NCBI GenBank assembly: GCA_947476895.1
Contig: CANJRX010000015.1
Span: 1-49,023, forward strand
Length of the DNA stretch: 49,023 nt
Direction: 5' to 3'
Source: Fidelibacterota bacterium
GTDB lineage: Bacteria > Pseudomonadota > Alphaproteobacteria > Rhodospirillales > Rhodospirillaceae
The first letter of the stretch is position 1; the number at the start of each line of letters is the position of its first letter. The translations under genes were made by a program, and so were the position numbers. Positions 9,954 through 19,187 of the stretch are shown here, one piece after another. The notes below the pieces were generated by a model. It did no database searches and was not told the origin of the DNA. It worked only from the letters and a program-made list of their open reading frames with translations.

Positions 9954-11306
9954 ATGGCAGCTGCCGACCAAATTGCCGCGAACATCAACCTTGGAGTTTT
10001 CTCCAAGGCGACGGAGTTAAAGCGTCGCATCTGGTTCGCGCTGGGTGCGCTGGTCATCTATCGCATGGGCACGTTCATCACGCTGCCCGGCATTGATCCC
10101 ATTGCCATGGCCGACGTGATCAAAACGCAAAGCCGCGGCGTGCTCGGCTTGTTCGATGTGTTCGCCGGCGGTGCTCTGTCGCGCATGAGCATCTTTGCGC
10201 TCAACATCATGCCGTACATCTCGGCCGCCATTATCATTCAGCTGTTTGCCTCGGTCAGCCCGGCGCTTGAGCAGATGAAGAAAGAAGGCGTGTCCGGCCG
10301 CATCAAGATGAATCAATACACGCGGTACCTGACGGTGCTCATCACAGCCTTGCAGGCCGTGGGTATTGCTTCGGGTCTTGAAGGTGCGACCGCCAGCAAC
10401 GGTTTGCCTGTGGTGATGATGCCCGGCATGTTCTTCAAATTCACCACCATCATCACGCTTGTCGGCGGCACCATGTTTCTGGTGTGGCTGGGCGAACAAA
10501 TTTCCGAGCGCGGCATCGGGCAGGGGATCTCGCTCTTGATCTTCGCCGGCATCGTCGCGGGTCTGCCTGGCGGCATCGTCAATCTTTTGGAATTGGGCCG
10601 CACCGGCGCGATCTCGCCGATCATCATTGCGCTGCTGCTCGTAGGTTCCATTGCCGTCATCGGCGGTATCGTCTTCGTCGAACAGGCGCAGCGACGCATA
10701 TTGGTGCAGTATCCAAAGCGACAGCAAGGCAACAAGGTGTACGGCGGCGAAAGCTCGCACCTGCCGCTGAAGCTCAACACCTCGGGCGTTATTCCGCCGA
10801 TCTTCGCCAGCTCGCTTTTGTTGCTGCCGTTGACCATTGCCGGCTTCCAAGGCGGCACACCCGGCGCCGAAACCGGCGGCTTCCTGAACACGATGGGTGC
10901 GTTGCTCGGCCGCGGCCAGCCGCTCTATCTGTTCTTCTATTCGATCCTGATTACCTTCTTCGCGTTCTTCTATACGGCGGTCGTGTTCAACCCGACCGAC
11001 ACCGCGGAGAATCTGCGTAAGTACGGCGGCTTCATTCCGGGTATCCGTCCGGGCAAGAACACCGCCGACTATCTGGATTACGTGCTGACCCGTCTCACCG
11101 TGCTTGGTGCCATCTACCTGATCGTGGTCTGCCTGATCCCCGAATTTTTGATCACGCGCCTGTCGGTGCCCTTCTACTTCGGCGGCACCAGCTTGATGAT
11201 CGTGGTCAACGTCACGCTTAATACGGTGCAACAGGTGCAGGCGCACCTCTTGGCCCATCAATATGAAGGTCTGTTAAAGAAGTCGCGGTTGCGCGGAAAC
11301 AAGTAA
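9954..11306 (+). CDS. secY: Protein translocase subunit SecY
   Basis: This 450-aa polytopic protein has about ten hydrophobic segments. It forms the channel of the SecYEG translocon in the inner membrane. Conserved elements include the first segment YRMGTFITLPGIDP, the plug-region motif FDVFAGGALSRMSIFALNIM, and GIRPGKNTADYLD in a cytosolic loop that contacts SecA and the ribosome. Its place between rplO and adk is the usual end of the spc operon. Confidence 0.98.
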   Translation: MAAADQIAANINLGVFSKATELKRRIWFALGALVIYRMGTFITLPGIDPIAMADVIKTQSRGVLGLFDVFAGGALSRMSIFALNIMPYISAAIIIQLFASVSPALEQMKKEGVSGRIKMNQYTRYLTVLITALQAVGIASGLEGATASNGLPVVMMPGMFFKFTTIITLVGGTMFLVWLGEQISERGIGQGISLLIFAGIVAGLPGGIVNLLELGRTGAISPIIIALLLVGSIAVIGGIVFVEQAQRRILVQYPKRQQGNKVYGGESSHLPLKLNTSGVIPPIFASSLLLLPLTIAGFQGGTPGAETGGFLNTMGALLGRGQPLYLFFYSILITFFAFFYTAVVFNPTDTAENLRKYGGFIPGIRPGKNTADYLDYVLTRLTVLGAIYLIVVCLIPEFLITRLSVPFYFGGTSLMIVVNVTLNTVQQVQAHLLAHQYEGLLKKSRLRGNK

Positions 11307-11313
11307 GGCTGAC

Positions 11314-11970
11314 ATGTCGGGGAAGCGGCTGATTCTGATGGGACCGCCGGGGGGCGGTAAAGGGACGCAGGCCAAGCGCTTGCAGGACCGCTACGGGATC
11401 GTGCAGTTGTCCACGGGCGATATGCTCCGGGCGGCGGTGAAGGCCGGCACGGCTGTCGGTAAAGAGGCTAAGGCGGTCATGGATGCCGGAAAGCTGGTGT
11501 CTGATGACCTGATCGTGGCGATGATCGCAGAGCGGATCGCCATGGCGGATTGCGGCAACGGCTTTATTCTAGATGGCTTTCCCCGCACCGTTCCGCAGGC
11601 GGAAGCGCTGGATAAGTTTCTGAAAGATAAAGGAATTAAGCTTGATAGCGTGATTGAAGTGGCGGTTCCGGACGCGAAATTGATCGAACGGATCACCGGC
11701 CGCTTTACGTGTGCCAAGTGTGGTGAAGGCTATCACGACAAGTTCAAGCAACCCCGTAAGGCCGTGGTCTGTGATGTGTGCGGCGGCACCGAGTTTACCC
11801 GCCGGGCGGACGACAACGAGGCAACGGTCACGGCACGGCTTAAGGCCTACCATGACCAGACGGCGCCCCTGATGCCCTACTACAAGGCTCAAGGGCTATT
11901 GAAACTGATCGACGGAGACCGGGACATGGACCTGGTAACCGCTGATTTGGAAAGGATTTTGGGTACCTGA
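11314..11970 (+). CDS. adk: Adenylate kinase with four-cysteine (zinc-type) LID
   Basis: This 218-aa cytosolic enzyme catalyses ATP + AMP = 2 ADP. The P-loop GPPGGGKGTQAK is near residue 10, and DGFPRTVPQAEALD marks the AMP-binding region. The LID has CAKC and, about 20 residues later, CDVC, so four cysteines are positioned to bind a structural metal as in zinc-containing adenylate kinases; many proteobacterial enzymes lack them. It starts 7 nt after secY. Confidence 0.97.
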   Translation: MSGKRLILMGPPGGGKGTQAKRLQDRYGIVQLSTGDMLRAAVKAGTAVGKEAKAVMDAGKLVSDDLIVAMIAERIAMADCGNGFILDGFPRTVPQAEALDKFLKDKGIKLDSVIEVAVPDAKLIERITGRFTCAKCGEGYHDKFKQPRKAVVCDVCGGTEFTRRADDNEATVTARLKAYHDQTAPLMPYYKAQGLLKLIDGDRDMDLVTADLERILGT

Positions 11971-11976
11971 GGCGTG

Positions 11977-12004
11977 TTGACTCCCGACGCTAACTGCCTA
12001 TAAT
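11977..12004 (+). promoter_or_regulatory. Sigma70-type promoter of the alpha operon
   Basis: TTGACT (11977-11982) and a perfect TATAAT (11999-12004) are separated by 16 bp, close to the vegetative consensus. The start would fall near 12011, giving a leader of about 60 nt to rpsM. The leader contains a GC-rich inverted repeat around 12006-12029 and a run of seven Ts at about 12043-12049. This allows rpsM-rpsK-rpoA-rplQ to be expressed independently of secY-adk. Confidence 0.75.
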
Positions 12005-12072
12005 AGCGCGCTTTTCGGGTTGCGCGCAGCGCTCTCAGACATTTTTTTGACTCTAAATGAGGAGTACGGGCT

Positions 12073-12450
12073 TTGGCACGTATTGCTGGCGTAAATTTAC
12101 CGACTAATAAGCGCGTGATGATCGCATTGCGTTACATCTATGGCATTGGCCCGACCAACGCCGTGGAAATTTGTGAGCGCGTAGGCATTGCTGCCAATCG
12201 TCGCGTCAATCAGTTGACCGAAGACGAGATCATTCGTATCCGCGACACCATCGACCGTGACTTCACGGTGGAAGGCGATCTGCGCCGCGAAGTGGCAATG
12301 AACATCAAACGTCTGATGGATCTGGGTTGCTACAAGGGCCTGCGTCACCGCAAGGGTCTGCCCGTTCACGGTCAGCGTACGCACACAAACGCGCGTACCC
12401 GCAAAGGGCCGTCCAAGCCCATCGCCGGTAAGAAGAAAGTCACCAAGTAA
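12073..12450 (+). CDS. rpsM: 30S ribosomal protein S13
   Basis: This 125-aa protein reads [20 protein letters not shown] from a TTG start preceded by AATGAGGAGTACGG. It carries [20 protein letters not shown], the S13 signature that contacts tRNA and the 50S subunit. It is the first gene of the alpha operon, downstream of the promoter at 11977-12004. Confidence 0.98.
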   Translation: MARIAGVNLPTNKRVMIALRYIYGIGPTNAVEICERVGIAANRRVNQLTEDEIIRIRDTIDRDFTVEGDLRREVAMNIKRLMDLGCYKGLRHRKGLPVHGQRTHTNARTRKGPSKPIAGKKKVTK

Positions 12451-12507
12451 TTTAGCTAGATATTTCGCACGGGCTGAATTCCAGTTCGCGCTTCAAGGAA
12501 GACTGCT

Positions 12508-12930
12508 ATGGCCAAGCCAGAAACCGCTGCCTCTGAAACTGCCGCTCCCGCCGCTGGTCGCTCGCGCAAACGCGAACGCAAGAACATCAGCTCGGGCGTC
12601 GCGCATGTGAACGCGAGCTTCAACAACACCATGATCACGATCTCGGACGTGCAGGGCAATACCATCGCCTGGTCGTCGGCTGGATCGCAGGGCTTCAAGG
12701 GTTCGCGCAAGTCGACCCCGTACGCCGCTCAGGTGGCTGCTGAAACCTGTGGCCGCAAAGCCATGGAACACGGCATGAAAGTGCTGTCGGTGTTGGTAAA
12801 GGGTCCGGGTACGGGCCGTGAGTCGGCGCTGCGCGCTTTGCAAGCTGTCGGCTTCACCATCACCTCGATCCAAGACGTAACGCCGGTGCCGCACAACGGC
12901 TGCCGTCCGCGCAAGCGCCGTCGCGTCTAA
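12508..12930 (+). CDS. rpsK: 30S ribosomal protein S11
   Basis: This 140-aa protein has [20 protein letters not shown] and ends with CRPRKRRRV, both typical of S11 in the 30S platform. The N-terminus has an Ala/Pro-rich leader of about 20 residues before the conserved core. CAAGGAAGACTGCT precedes the ATG. Confidence 0.98.
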   Translation: MAKPETAASETAAPAAGRSRKRERKNISSGVAHVNASFNNTMITISDVQGNTIAWSSAGSQGFKGSRKSTPYAAQVAAETCGRKAMEHGMKVLSVLVKGPGTGRESALRALQAVGFTITSIQDVTPVPHNGCRPRKRRRV

Positions 12931-12941
12931 TTGCAATTTCG

Positions 12942-12974
12942 CCGCCGGTGTTTTGACACCGGCGGTGTTTATTT
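12942..12974 (+). terminator. Hairpin with T-rich tail between rpsK and rpoA (partial terminator or attenuator)
   Basis: A perfect 10-bp stem (12942-12951 with 12956-12965) encloses a TTTG loop and is followed by TGTTTATTT. A second short hairpin (12975-12979 with 12990-12994) follows. No promoter is evident before rpoA, so polymerase must read through at least partly. The pair may adjust rpoA levels relative to the ribosomal proteins. Confidence 0.5.
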
Positions 12975-13026
12975 GGGCCTTAACCCTAGGGCCCATATCG
13001 GACTCAACACCTCAAAGGTGGAAACC

Positions 13027-14043
13027 GTGATACAGAAAAATTGGCAAGAACTGATTAAACCCAACAAGCTCGCCATCGAGACGGGCGACGATCAACGTCG
13101 CGTCGCCACGATCGTCGCTGAACCGCTCGAGCGCGGCTTCGGCGTGACCTTGGGTAACGCGCTGCGTCGCGTGCTGCTGTCGTCGCTGCAGGGTGCTGCC
13201 GTGACCAGCTTGCGCATCGATGGCGTGCTGCACGAGTTCTCATCCGTGCCGGGCGTGCGCGAAGATGTGACCGACCTCATTCTCAACATTAAGCAGCTGG
13301 CACTCACCATGCATGGTGACGGCCCGAAGCGCATGACGCTGAAGGCCAAAGGCCCGGGCGAAGTGACCGCCGGCCAGATCCAGGCTCCGGCTGACATTGA
13401 GATCATGAACTCCGATCTCGTCATCTGCCATCTCGATGAAGGCGCCGAGCTGCACATCGAACTCGAAGTCAACACGGGCAAGGGCTACGTCGCCGCGCAT
13501 CTGAACCGCAAGGAAGATGATCCGATTGGCTTGATCCCGATTGACTCGATCTTCTCACCGGTTCGCCGCGTGTCCTACAAGGTCGAGAACACCCGCGTCG
13601 GTCAGCAGACCGACTACGACAAGCTCTCGATGACCGTGGAAACCAACGGCGCCGTGAAGCCGGAAGACAGCGTGGCGCTGGCCGCCCGCATCCTCCAGGA
13701 CCAGCTGAAGCTGTTCATCAACTTCGAAGAGCCCCAGGCCTCGCTGGCCGAGCGCGTCGAAGAAGAGCTGCCGTTCAATAAGAACCTGCTCCGCAAGGTT
13801 GACGAGCTTGAGCTGTCGGTCCGTTCGGCCAACTGCCTCAAGAACGACAACATCATTTACATCGGCGACTTGGTCCAAAAGACCGAAGCCGAAATGCTCC
13901 GCACCCCGAACTTCGGCCGCAAGTCCTTAAACGAGATCAAGGAAGTGCTGGCGCAGATGGGTCTGCACCTGGGCATGGAAATCACCAATTGGCCGCCAGA
14001 GAACATCGAAGACCTGGCCAAGAAGCTCGAAGAGCCGTTCTAA
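13027..14043 (+). CDS. rpoA: DNA-directed RNA polymerase subunit alpha
   Basis: This 338-aa protein has an N-terminal dimerisation domain ([20 protein letters not shown]) and a C-terminal promoter- and activator-contacting domain ([20 protein letters not shown]). The GTG at 13027 is chosen because it gives the usual alphaproteobacterial N-terminus [18 protein letters not shown] and because AAGGTGG lies 6 nt upstream; the frame is open back to rpsK, but those codons are the hairpin region. Confidence 0.97.
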   Translation: MIQKNWQELIKPNKLAIETGDDQRRVATIVAEPLERGFGVTLGNALRRVLLSSLQGAAVTSLRIDGVLHEFSSVPGVREDVTDLILNIKQLALTMHGDGPKRMTLKAKGPGEVTAGQIQAPADIEIMNSDLVICHLDEGAELHIELEVNTGKGYVAAHLNRKEDDPIGLIPIDSIFSPVRRVSYKVENTRVGQQTDYDKLSMTVETNGAVKPEDSVALAARILQDQLKLFINFEEPQASLAERVEEELPFNKNLLRKVDELELSVRSANCLKNDNIIYIGDLVQKTEAEMLRTPNFGRKSLNEIKEVLAQMGLHLGMEITNWPPENIEDLAKKLEEPF

Positions 14044-14159
14044 CTTACTGAGGGTCATGTGACCCGACCTCTCGGTGCCTCCTCATCGTTCAAGAGGGCG
14101 GCCGAGGGACCCGCAATAGGTTTCGCCCAGCGAAGCCAGGATGATGAAGGGATAATGCC

Positions 14160-14582
14160 ATGCGTCACGGTTATGCCGGTCGCCAGCTCAACCGCACCAA
14201 GAGCCACCGTCGTGCTCTGTTCGCGAACCTCGCGAACGCGCTTCTGAAGCACGAGCAGATCAAGACCACGGTCCCCAAGGCGAAGGACCTGCGTCCTTAC
14301 GTCGAAAAGCTCATCACCCTGGGCAAGCGCGGCGATCTTCACGCCCGCCGTCAGGCCAACGCCAAGCTGCGCGACGACAAGGTCGTGGCAAAGCTGTTTG
14401 CCGTGATCGGTCCGCGTTACAAAGATCGTTCGGGTGGCTACACCCGCATCATCAAAGCCGGCTTCCGTTACGGCGATGCCGCTCCGATGGCTGTGATCGA
14501 ATTGGTTGACCGCGACGTTGCTGCTAAGGGCTTGGACTCCGGTCCGGTCGAAGTGGCCGACGAAGTCGCCGCCGCCGAGTAG
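14160..14582 (+). CDS. rplQ: 50S ribosomal protein L17
   Basis: This 140-aa protein has [20 protein letters not shown] and [20 protein letters not shown], the L17 signature near the tunnel exit. The last 20 or so residues are an acidic Ala/Glu-rich tail. A 116-nt leader after rpoA contains small inverted repeats (GGGTCATGTGACCC at 14052-14065). It ends the alpha operon before an intrinsic terminator. Confidence 0.97.
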   Translation: MRHGYAGRQLNRTKSHRRALFANLANALLKHEQIKTTVPKAKDLRPYVEKLITLGKRGDLHARRQANAKLRDDKVVAKLFAVIGPRYKDRSGGYTRIIKAGFRYGDAAPMAVIELVDRDVAAKGLDSGPVEVADEVAAAE

Positions 14583-14604
14583 GCTTAGGCACAGACTATG
14601 AGAT

Positions 14605-14637
14605 AAAGGGCAGCCACCTTAACCGGGGCTGCCCTTT
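14605..14637 (+). terminator. Intrinsic terminator of the ribosomal supercluster
   Basis: An 11-bp perfect stem (14605-14615 with 14627-14637) is rich in GC and ends in TTT, followed by GTGTTTCGG. It lies 23 nt after the rplQ stop, where the alpha operon should end. Confidence 0.8.
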
Positions 14638-14741
14638 GTGTTTCGGCCGTTTTTCAGCCACATCTTAGTATCATGCTGTACGCGAAGATTGATTCTTACG
14701 CCGTTGATTATTAGGTATTTTCTGACAAGCTCGGGACTCAA

Positions 14742-16154
14742 ATGACAGCGATGACGACCCGCTTCCTCAACTACGCTTTAAGCACCGCGCTCGGCCTGGG
14801 TTTGACCTCGGCAGCAGTGGTCGCTCAGCAAGTTGTCCCGGCCTCACGCCAGCAGGTCACGCTGACCTTCGCCCCGGTCGTCAAGAAGGCAGCACCGGCG
14901 GTCGTAAACATCTATGCGCGCAAGGTCGTGCAGACCCAGCGCCCGGCCATGTTCAACGATCCCTTCTTCCGCCAGTTCTTTGGCGACATGGGCATGCCCC
15001 GCGACCAGGTGCAGAACTCGCTCGGCTCCGGGGTCATCGTCCGGGGAACCGGCGTGGTCATCACCAACAGCCACGTCGCCGGCGACGCCGACGAAATCCG
15101 CGTGGTCTTGAGCGACCGGCGCGAGTTTCCGGCCAAACTGGTCGGCAAGGATGAGCGCTCGGACCTAGCCGTGCTGCAGCTGCTAGGCGTGAACGAGACT
15201 CTGCCGGCTCTGGAGCTGTCGGAGTCCGACACCCTGGAAGTGGGCGACCTGGTGCTGGCCATCGGTAATCCGTTCGGGGTAGGGCAGACCGTCACCTCGG
15301 GCATCGTTTCGGCGCTGGCGCGCACCACCGTGGGCGTGACCGATTTCCGCTCGTTCATTCAGACCGACGCCGCCATCAACCCCGGAAATTCCGGCGGTGC
15401 GCTGATCACGTCCGACGGTCGGTTGGTCGGCATCAACACCGCAATTTACTCCGGCAACGGCGGCAGCATCGGAATCGGATTTGCGATTCCTGCCAACATG
15501 GTAAGCAGCGTTCTTTCCAGCATACTTAAAGAAGGCCGCGCGGTGCGCGCCTGGCTTGGCGCTTCTGGAAAAAGCATCACGGCCGACCTCGCCAAGAGTC
15601 TTTCCCTACCGCGTCCCAGCGGCGTGGTGGTCGACCGCGTGATCGCCGGCAGTCCTGCGAGCAAAGCCGGTCTGGCCGTGGGCGACATCGTGCGCACGGT
15701 CAACGGCCACGAGATCAACGACGTCGAGGAGCTGCGCTACCTGTTTGCCACCATGACCGTGGGCGGCAAGGCCCAGGTCGAGACCTCGCGTAACGGCATG
15801 ATCCGGAACGTGTCGGTATCCCTCGAGGCGCCGCCGGATACTCCCGCCCGCAACGTCACTCCGCTTTCGGGCCGCCAACCCTTCAGCGGCACCCAGGTCG
15901 CCAACTTCAATCCGGCCTTGGCCGAGGAGCTGGGCCTGGAGTTCGTTGAGCCTGGGGTCATCGTCCTCAGCGTGGCGCAGAACACCCCGGCGGCCAGCAT
16001 CGGCATCCGGATTGGCGACCGCGTTCTCGCCATCAACGACACGCCGGTGAAAACCGTGGCGGATCTGGCCCGTGTCACGGCCTCGCCGCAGCAAGCCTGG
16101 ACCGTTTCACTGGTCCGCGACGGCCAGGCCTATCAGTTCCGAGTAGGCGGGTGA
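14742..16154 (+). CDS. Periplasmic trypsin-like serine protease of the Deg/HtrA family
   Basis: This 470-aa protein has a hydrophobic N-terminal signal (about residues 8-28, ending near VVAQQ) and an HtrA protease domain. The catalytic triad is visible: His111 in TNSHVAGDA, Asp141 in RSDLAVLQ and Ser217 in NPGNSGGAL. Two PDZ-like regions follow (about 275-360 and 385-470). It would degrade or hold misfolded envelope proteins. It is close to DegQ/DegP in layout, but orthology cannot be fixed from sequence alone. Its stop overlaps the GTG of rarA by 4 nt. Confidence 0.93.
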   Translation: MTAMTTRFLNYALSTALGLGLTSAAVVAQQVVPASRQQVTLTFAPVVKKAAPAVVNIYARKVVQTQRPAMFNDPFFRQFFGDMGMPRDQVQNSLGSGVIVRGTGVVITNSHVAGDADEIRVVLSDRREFPAKLVGKDERSDLAVLQLLGVNETLPALELSESDTLEVGDLVLAIGNPFGVGQTVTSGIVSALARTTVGVTDFRSFIQTDAAINPGNSGGALITSDGRLVGINTAIYSGNGGSIGIGFAIPANMVSSVLSSILKEGRAVRAWLGASGKSITADLAKSLSLPRPSGVVVDRVIAGSPASKAGLAVGDIVRTVNGHEINDVEELRYLFATMTVGGKAQVETSRNGMIRNVSVSLEAPPDTPARNVTPLSGRQPFSGTQVANFNPALAEELGLEFVEPGVIVLSVAQNTPAASIGIRIGDRVLAINDTPVKTVADLARVTASPQQAWTVSLVRDGQAYQFRVGG

Positions 16155-17497
16155 GCGACCTTTTCGAAAGCGCCGAACCTGAACAACCCGGATCGAAAGC
16201 CGGTCAGCCGCTGGCAGACCGCCTGCGCCCGGCCGATCTGGCTGAGGTCGTAGGGCAGGAAAACCTTTTAGGTGCCGATGGCCCACTCGGCCGGATGCTG
16301 GCCGCCAAACGCCTCAGTTCCATGATTCTCTGGGGGCCGCCCGGCTGCGGCAAAACCACCATCGCGCGGCTGCTCGCCAAAGGCACCGATCTCTTCTTCC
16401 AACCACTCTCGGCGGTGTTCTCGGGCGTCGCGGACCTTCGCAAGATCTTCGATGCCGCCGTGAAGCGCCGCCGGACCGGGCAGGGCACCTTGCTGTTCGT
16501 CGACGAAATCCACCGCTTCAACCGTGCCCAGCAGGATGGCTTCCTGCCGTACGTCGAGGACGGCACGGTCGTCCTGGTCGGTGCGACCACCGAGAACCCG
16601 TCTTTCGAACTGAACGCCGCGCTCCTGTCCCGCTGCCAGGTCATGGTCTTGCGCCGCCTGGACGACGCGGCCCTCGATAAGCTGCTGTCGCGGGCTGAAA
16701 GCGATGCCGGCCGACCACTGCCTTTGAAGCCCGACGCAAGGGATGCTTTACGCGCCATGGCCGACGGGGATGGGCGCTATATGCTGGCACTTGCCGATGA
16801 TATCTTCGCTCTCAATAAAGATTCGCAAGTGCTTGATACGGCAGGATTAGCAAAGGCCATCCAGCGCCGTGCGCCGGTCTACGACAAGGACCGCGAAGGT
16901 CACTACAATCTCATCAGCGCCGTGCATAAATCCTTGCGCGGATCGGATCCGGACGCGGCTCTTTATTGGGTCACGCGTATGATTGATGCCGGCGAGGACA
17001 TGGCCTTCCTGCTCCGCCGCCTGACGGTCTTCGCCGCCGAGGATATCGGCATGGCCGATCCCCAGGCGTTGCAAATGGCCATCACGGTCTGGGAGGCTTT
17101 TGACCGCATAGGTCCGCCCGAGGCCAATATTCCGCTGGCGGAATTGGTGATCTACCTCGCCACGGCGCCCAAATCAAATGCTGGCTATGTAGCTTTGGGC
17201 GAAGCGATGTCTGCGGCCCGGAAAACCGGCTCGCTCATGCCGCCCGCCCATATCCTGAATGCGCCCACCAAGATGATGAAAGAGCTGGGGTACGGCAAAG
17301 GTTACGCCTACGACCACGACGATCCGGACGCCTTCTCGGGCAAGAACTACTTCCCAGACGATATGCCGCGCACCCAGTTTTACCGTCCCAATGAACGCGG
17401 CTTCGAACGCGAGATCAATAAACGGCTGGCCTATTGGCAGAGGCTGCGCGAGAAGAAGGCCGGAAATACAGACGAAGACCCCAAGGACGAACAATGA
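16151..17497 (+). CDS. rarA: Replication-associated recombination AAA+ ATPase RarA (MgsA)
   Basis: This 448-aa AAA+ protein acts at stalled replication forks. Walker A GPPGCGKT is at 62-69 and Walker B LLFVDEIHRF at about 114-123, with sensor 1 in GATTENPSFELNAALLSR. The C-terminal part (AEDIGMADPQAL, then NAGYVALGEAMSAAR) is the RarA-type lid and oligomerisation domain. The GTG start overlaps the protease stop (GTGA) and its own stop overlaps the next ATG (ATGA), so translation is probably coupled along the run. Confidence 0.95.
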   Translation: MSDLFESAEPEQPGSKAGQPLADRLRPADLAEVVGQENLLGADGPLGRMLAAKRLSSMILWGPPGCGKTTIARLLAKGTDLFFQPLSAVFSGVADLRKIFDAAVKRRRTGQGTLLFVDEIHRFNRAQQDGFLPYVEDGTVVLVGATTENPSFELNAALLSRCQVMVLRRLDDAALDKLLSRAESDAGRPLPLKPDARDALRAMADGDGRYMLALADDIFALNKDSQVLDTAGLAKAIQRRAPVYDKDREGHYNLISAVHKSLRGSDPDAALYWVTRMIDAGEDMAFLLRRLTVFAAEDIGMADPQALQMAITVWEAFDRIGPPEANIPLAELVIYLATAPKSNAGYVALGEAMSAARKTGSLMPPAHILNAPTKMMKELGYGKGYAYDHDDPDAFSGKNYFPDDMPRTQFYRPNERGFEREINKRLAYWQRLREKKAGNTDEDPKDEQ

Positions 17498-18489
17498 GCG
17501 GCGTACAGCAAATCACCGTCGAGCCGCAGGAGAGCGAAACCCGCCTTGACCGCTGGTTCAAACGCCGCTTTCCGGAAGTGAATCATAGCCGGCTGGAAAA
17601 GCTCCTCCGCACGGGCCAGATCCGCGTCGATGGGGGCCGGGCCAAAGCAAACATGCGTCTGGTCACCGGCCAGATTATTCGCGTTCCGCCGCTCGGGACG
17701 ACTGACGGAACGCCGTCCAAGAAGCGCGCCTTGCCGATCCTGACGGAAAAGGACTTCGCCGACGTCCAGCGCATGGTCCTTTACAAGGACGACGACCTGA
17801 TCGCCCTCAACAAGCCGCCCGGCCTCGCCGTTCAGGGCGGCACCGGCACCTTCAAACACCTCGACGGCATGCTGGATGGCCTGCGTTTTGACTCCGACGA
17901 GCGTCCGCGCCTGGTGCACCGCCTCGACCGTGACACCTCTGGTGTCATGATCGTCGCGCGCACGGCCAAGTCCGCGGCCGTCCTGGCCAAAGCCTTCCAA
18001 AAGCGCGACATGCAGAAGGTCTATTGGGCCCTGGTCATGGGCTATCCAGAGCATCCCGCCGGCACGATTTCCGCGGCTTTGGCCAAGTCCGGCATTTCCG
18101 GCAAAGAGCGCATGGAGTGGGACGATGAAGACGGCAAGTCCGCCGTGACTGATTACCGCGTGGTGGATACCGCCGCCCGCAAGATCAGCTGGCTGGAATT
18201 GATGCCCCGCACGGGCCGCACCCACCAGCTGCGCGCCCACTGCACCCTCATCGGCACGCCCATCGTCGGTGATGCCAAGTACGCCATCAAGCAAGTCCAC
18301 GTCGACCAGCGCATGGACCTGAGCGAAGGGCTGTTGTCCGAGATCGCCGACCGCATGTGCCTGCACGCCCGCTCGCTGGTGATTGAGCGCCCGGGCAAGA
18401 AGGCCCTGACCGTGACGGCGCCGCTGCCCAAGCACATGAAGGACGCTTTCAAGGACTTAGGCTTTGAGGAAAGCGAGGCGGGGACTTGA
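17494..18489 (+). CDS. 23S rRNA pseudouridine synthase, RluC/RluD type
   Basis: This 331-aa protein has an S4-like RNA-binding domain at about residues 16-70 (RLDRWFKRRFPEVNHSRLEK) and a pseudouridine synthase domain with the catalytic Asp145 in VHRLDRDTSG. It converts specific uridines of 23S rRNA (or a related RNA) to pseudouridine. The frame is open 60 nt upstream inside rarA, but the ATG at 17494 overlaps the rarA stop (ATGA) and gives a normal family length. RluC is the nearest recognisable member; the target site is inferred. Confidence 0.92.
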   Translation: MSGVQQITVEPQESETRLDRWFKRRFPEVNHSRLEKLLRTGQIRVDGGRAKANMRLVTGQIIRVPPLGTTDGTPSKKRALPILTEKDFADVQRMVLYKDDDLIALNKPPGLAVQGGTGTFKHLDGMLDGLRFDSDERPRLVHRLDRDTSGVMIVARTAKSAAVLAKAFQKRDMQKVYWALVMGYPEHPAGTISAALAKSGISGKERMEWDDEDGKSAVTDYRVVDTAARKISWLELMPRTGRTHQLRAHCTLIGTPIVGDAKYAIKQVHVDQRMDLSEGLLSEIADRMCLHARSLVIERPGKKALTVTAPLPKHMKDAFKDLGFEESEAGT

Positions 18490-19187
18490 GCGCCAAGACT
18501 CTAAGTTCCAAGCCCTTACGGCTGGCAGTGTTCGACCTGGACGGCACGATCGTCGACAGTAAGCACAACATCGTCCGGGCCGTGAACGAGGTGGCCCAGA
18601 GCCTGGGTCTGCCAGCCCCGCATCCAGAGGCGGTGCCCAAGGTTATCGGCCTTAGCCTGTTCGACGCTCTGGCAGCGCTTTTCCCCGAACTGGACGCTAC
18701 CGCCCATACGGATCTCGACCGCCGTTACCGGGAGATCTTCGTCCGCATGCGTACGGAGCCGGACTACAGCGAGCCGTTATTCGACGGAACGTTGGAGGTT
18801 CTGGACCAGCTTGAGAACGCCGGATTTCTGCTCGGCGTGGCCACCGGCAAGGCCACCCGCGGGGTCACTTACGTTCTTAATCGGCACGGTTTGACCAAGC
18901 GCTTCGTGACCGTATCGACCCCGGATAACTCACCAGGCAAACCACATCCCGGCATGGTCTTACGGGCGATGGCTGAGACGGGAGTTGAAGCGAGAAACAC
19001 AGTGGTTATCGGTGATACGACCTTCGATATTCAAATGGCCCTGGGTGCTGGCGCCCATGCGGTCGGCGTATCCTGGGGCAACCATCCGGTCGCCGATTTA
19101 AAGGCCGCCGGAGCGCACCGTTTGATTGATCGTTTGGACGACTTGCTGCACGCTGCCGAAGACCTCACTCATAAGGGGGCCCCATGA
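18486..19187 (+). CDS. HAD-superfamily hydrolase, phosphoglycolate-phosphatase-like
   Basis: This 233-aa protein has the HAD nucleophile motif FDLDGTIVDS (Asp17, Asp19), a helical cap, motif II in GVATGK, the lysine of GKPHPGM and the acidic motif VIGDTTFD. These features place it in the Gph-like subfamily that removes phosphate from small metabolites; the substrate is not determined by the sequence. It begins with TTG in a TTGA overlap with the preceding stop, and ends in an ATGA overlap with the AsmA gene. Confidence 0.88.
   Translation: MSAKTLSSKPLRLAVFDLDGTIVDSKHNIVRAVNEVAQSLGLPAPHPEAVPKVIGLSLFDALAALFPELDATAHTDLDRRYREIFVRMRTEPDYSEPLFDGTLEVLDQLENAGFLLGVATGKATRGVTYVLNRHGLTKRFVTVSTPDNSPGKPHPGMVLRAMAETGVEARNTVVIGDTTFDIQMALGAGAHAVGVSWGNHPVADLKAAGAHRLIDRLDDLLHAAEDLTHKGAP

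Noticed and set aside
10017-11261. 414-codon reverse open frame inside secY
   Set aside because: Antisense shadow; its His/Asp/Arg-rich composition is typical of reversed membrane-protein codons.
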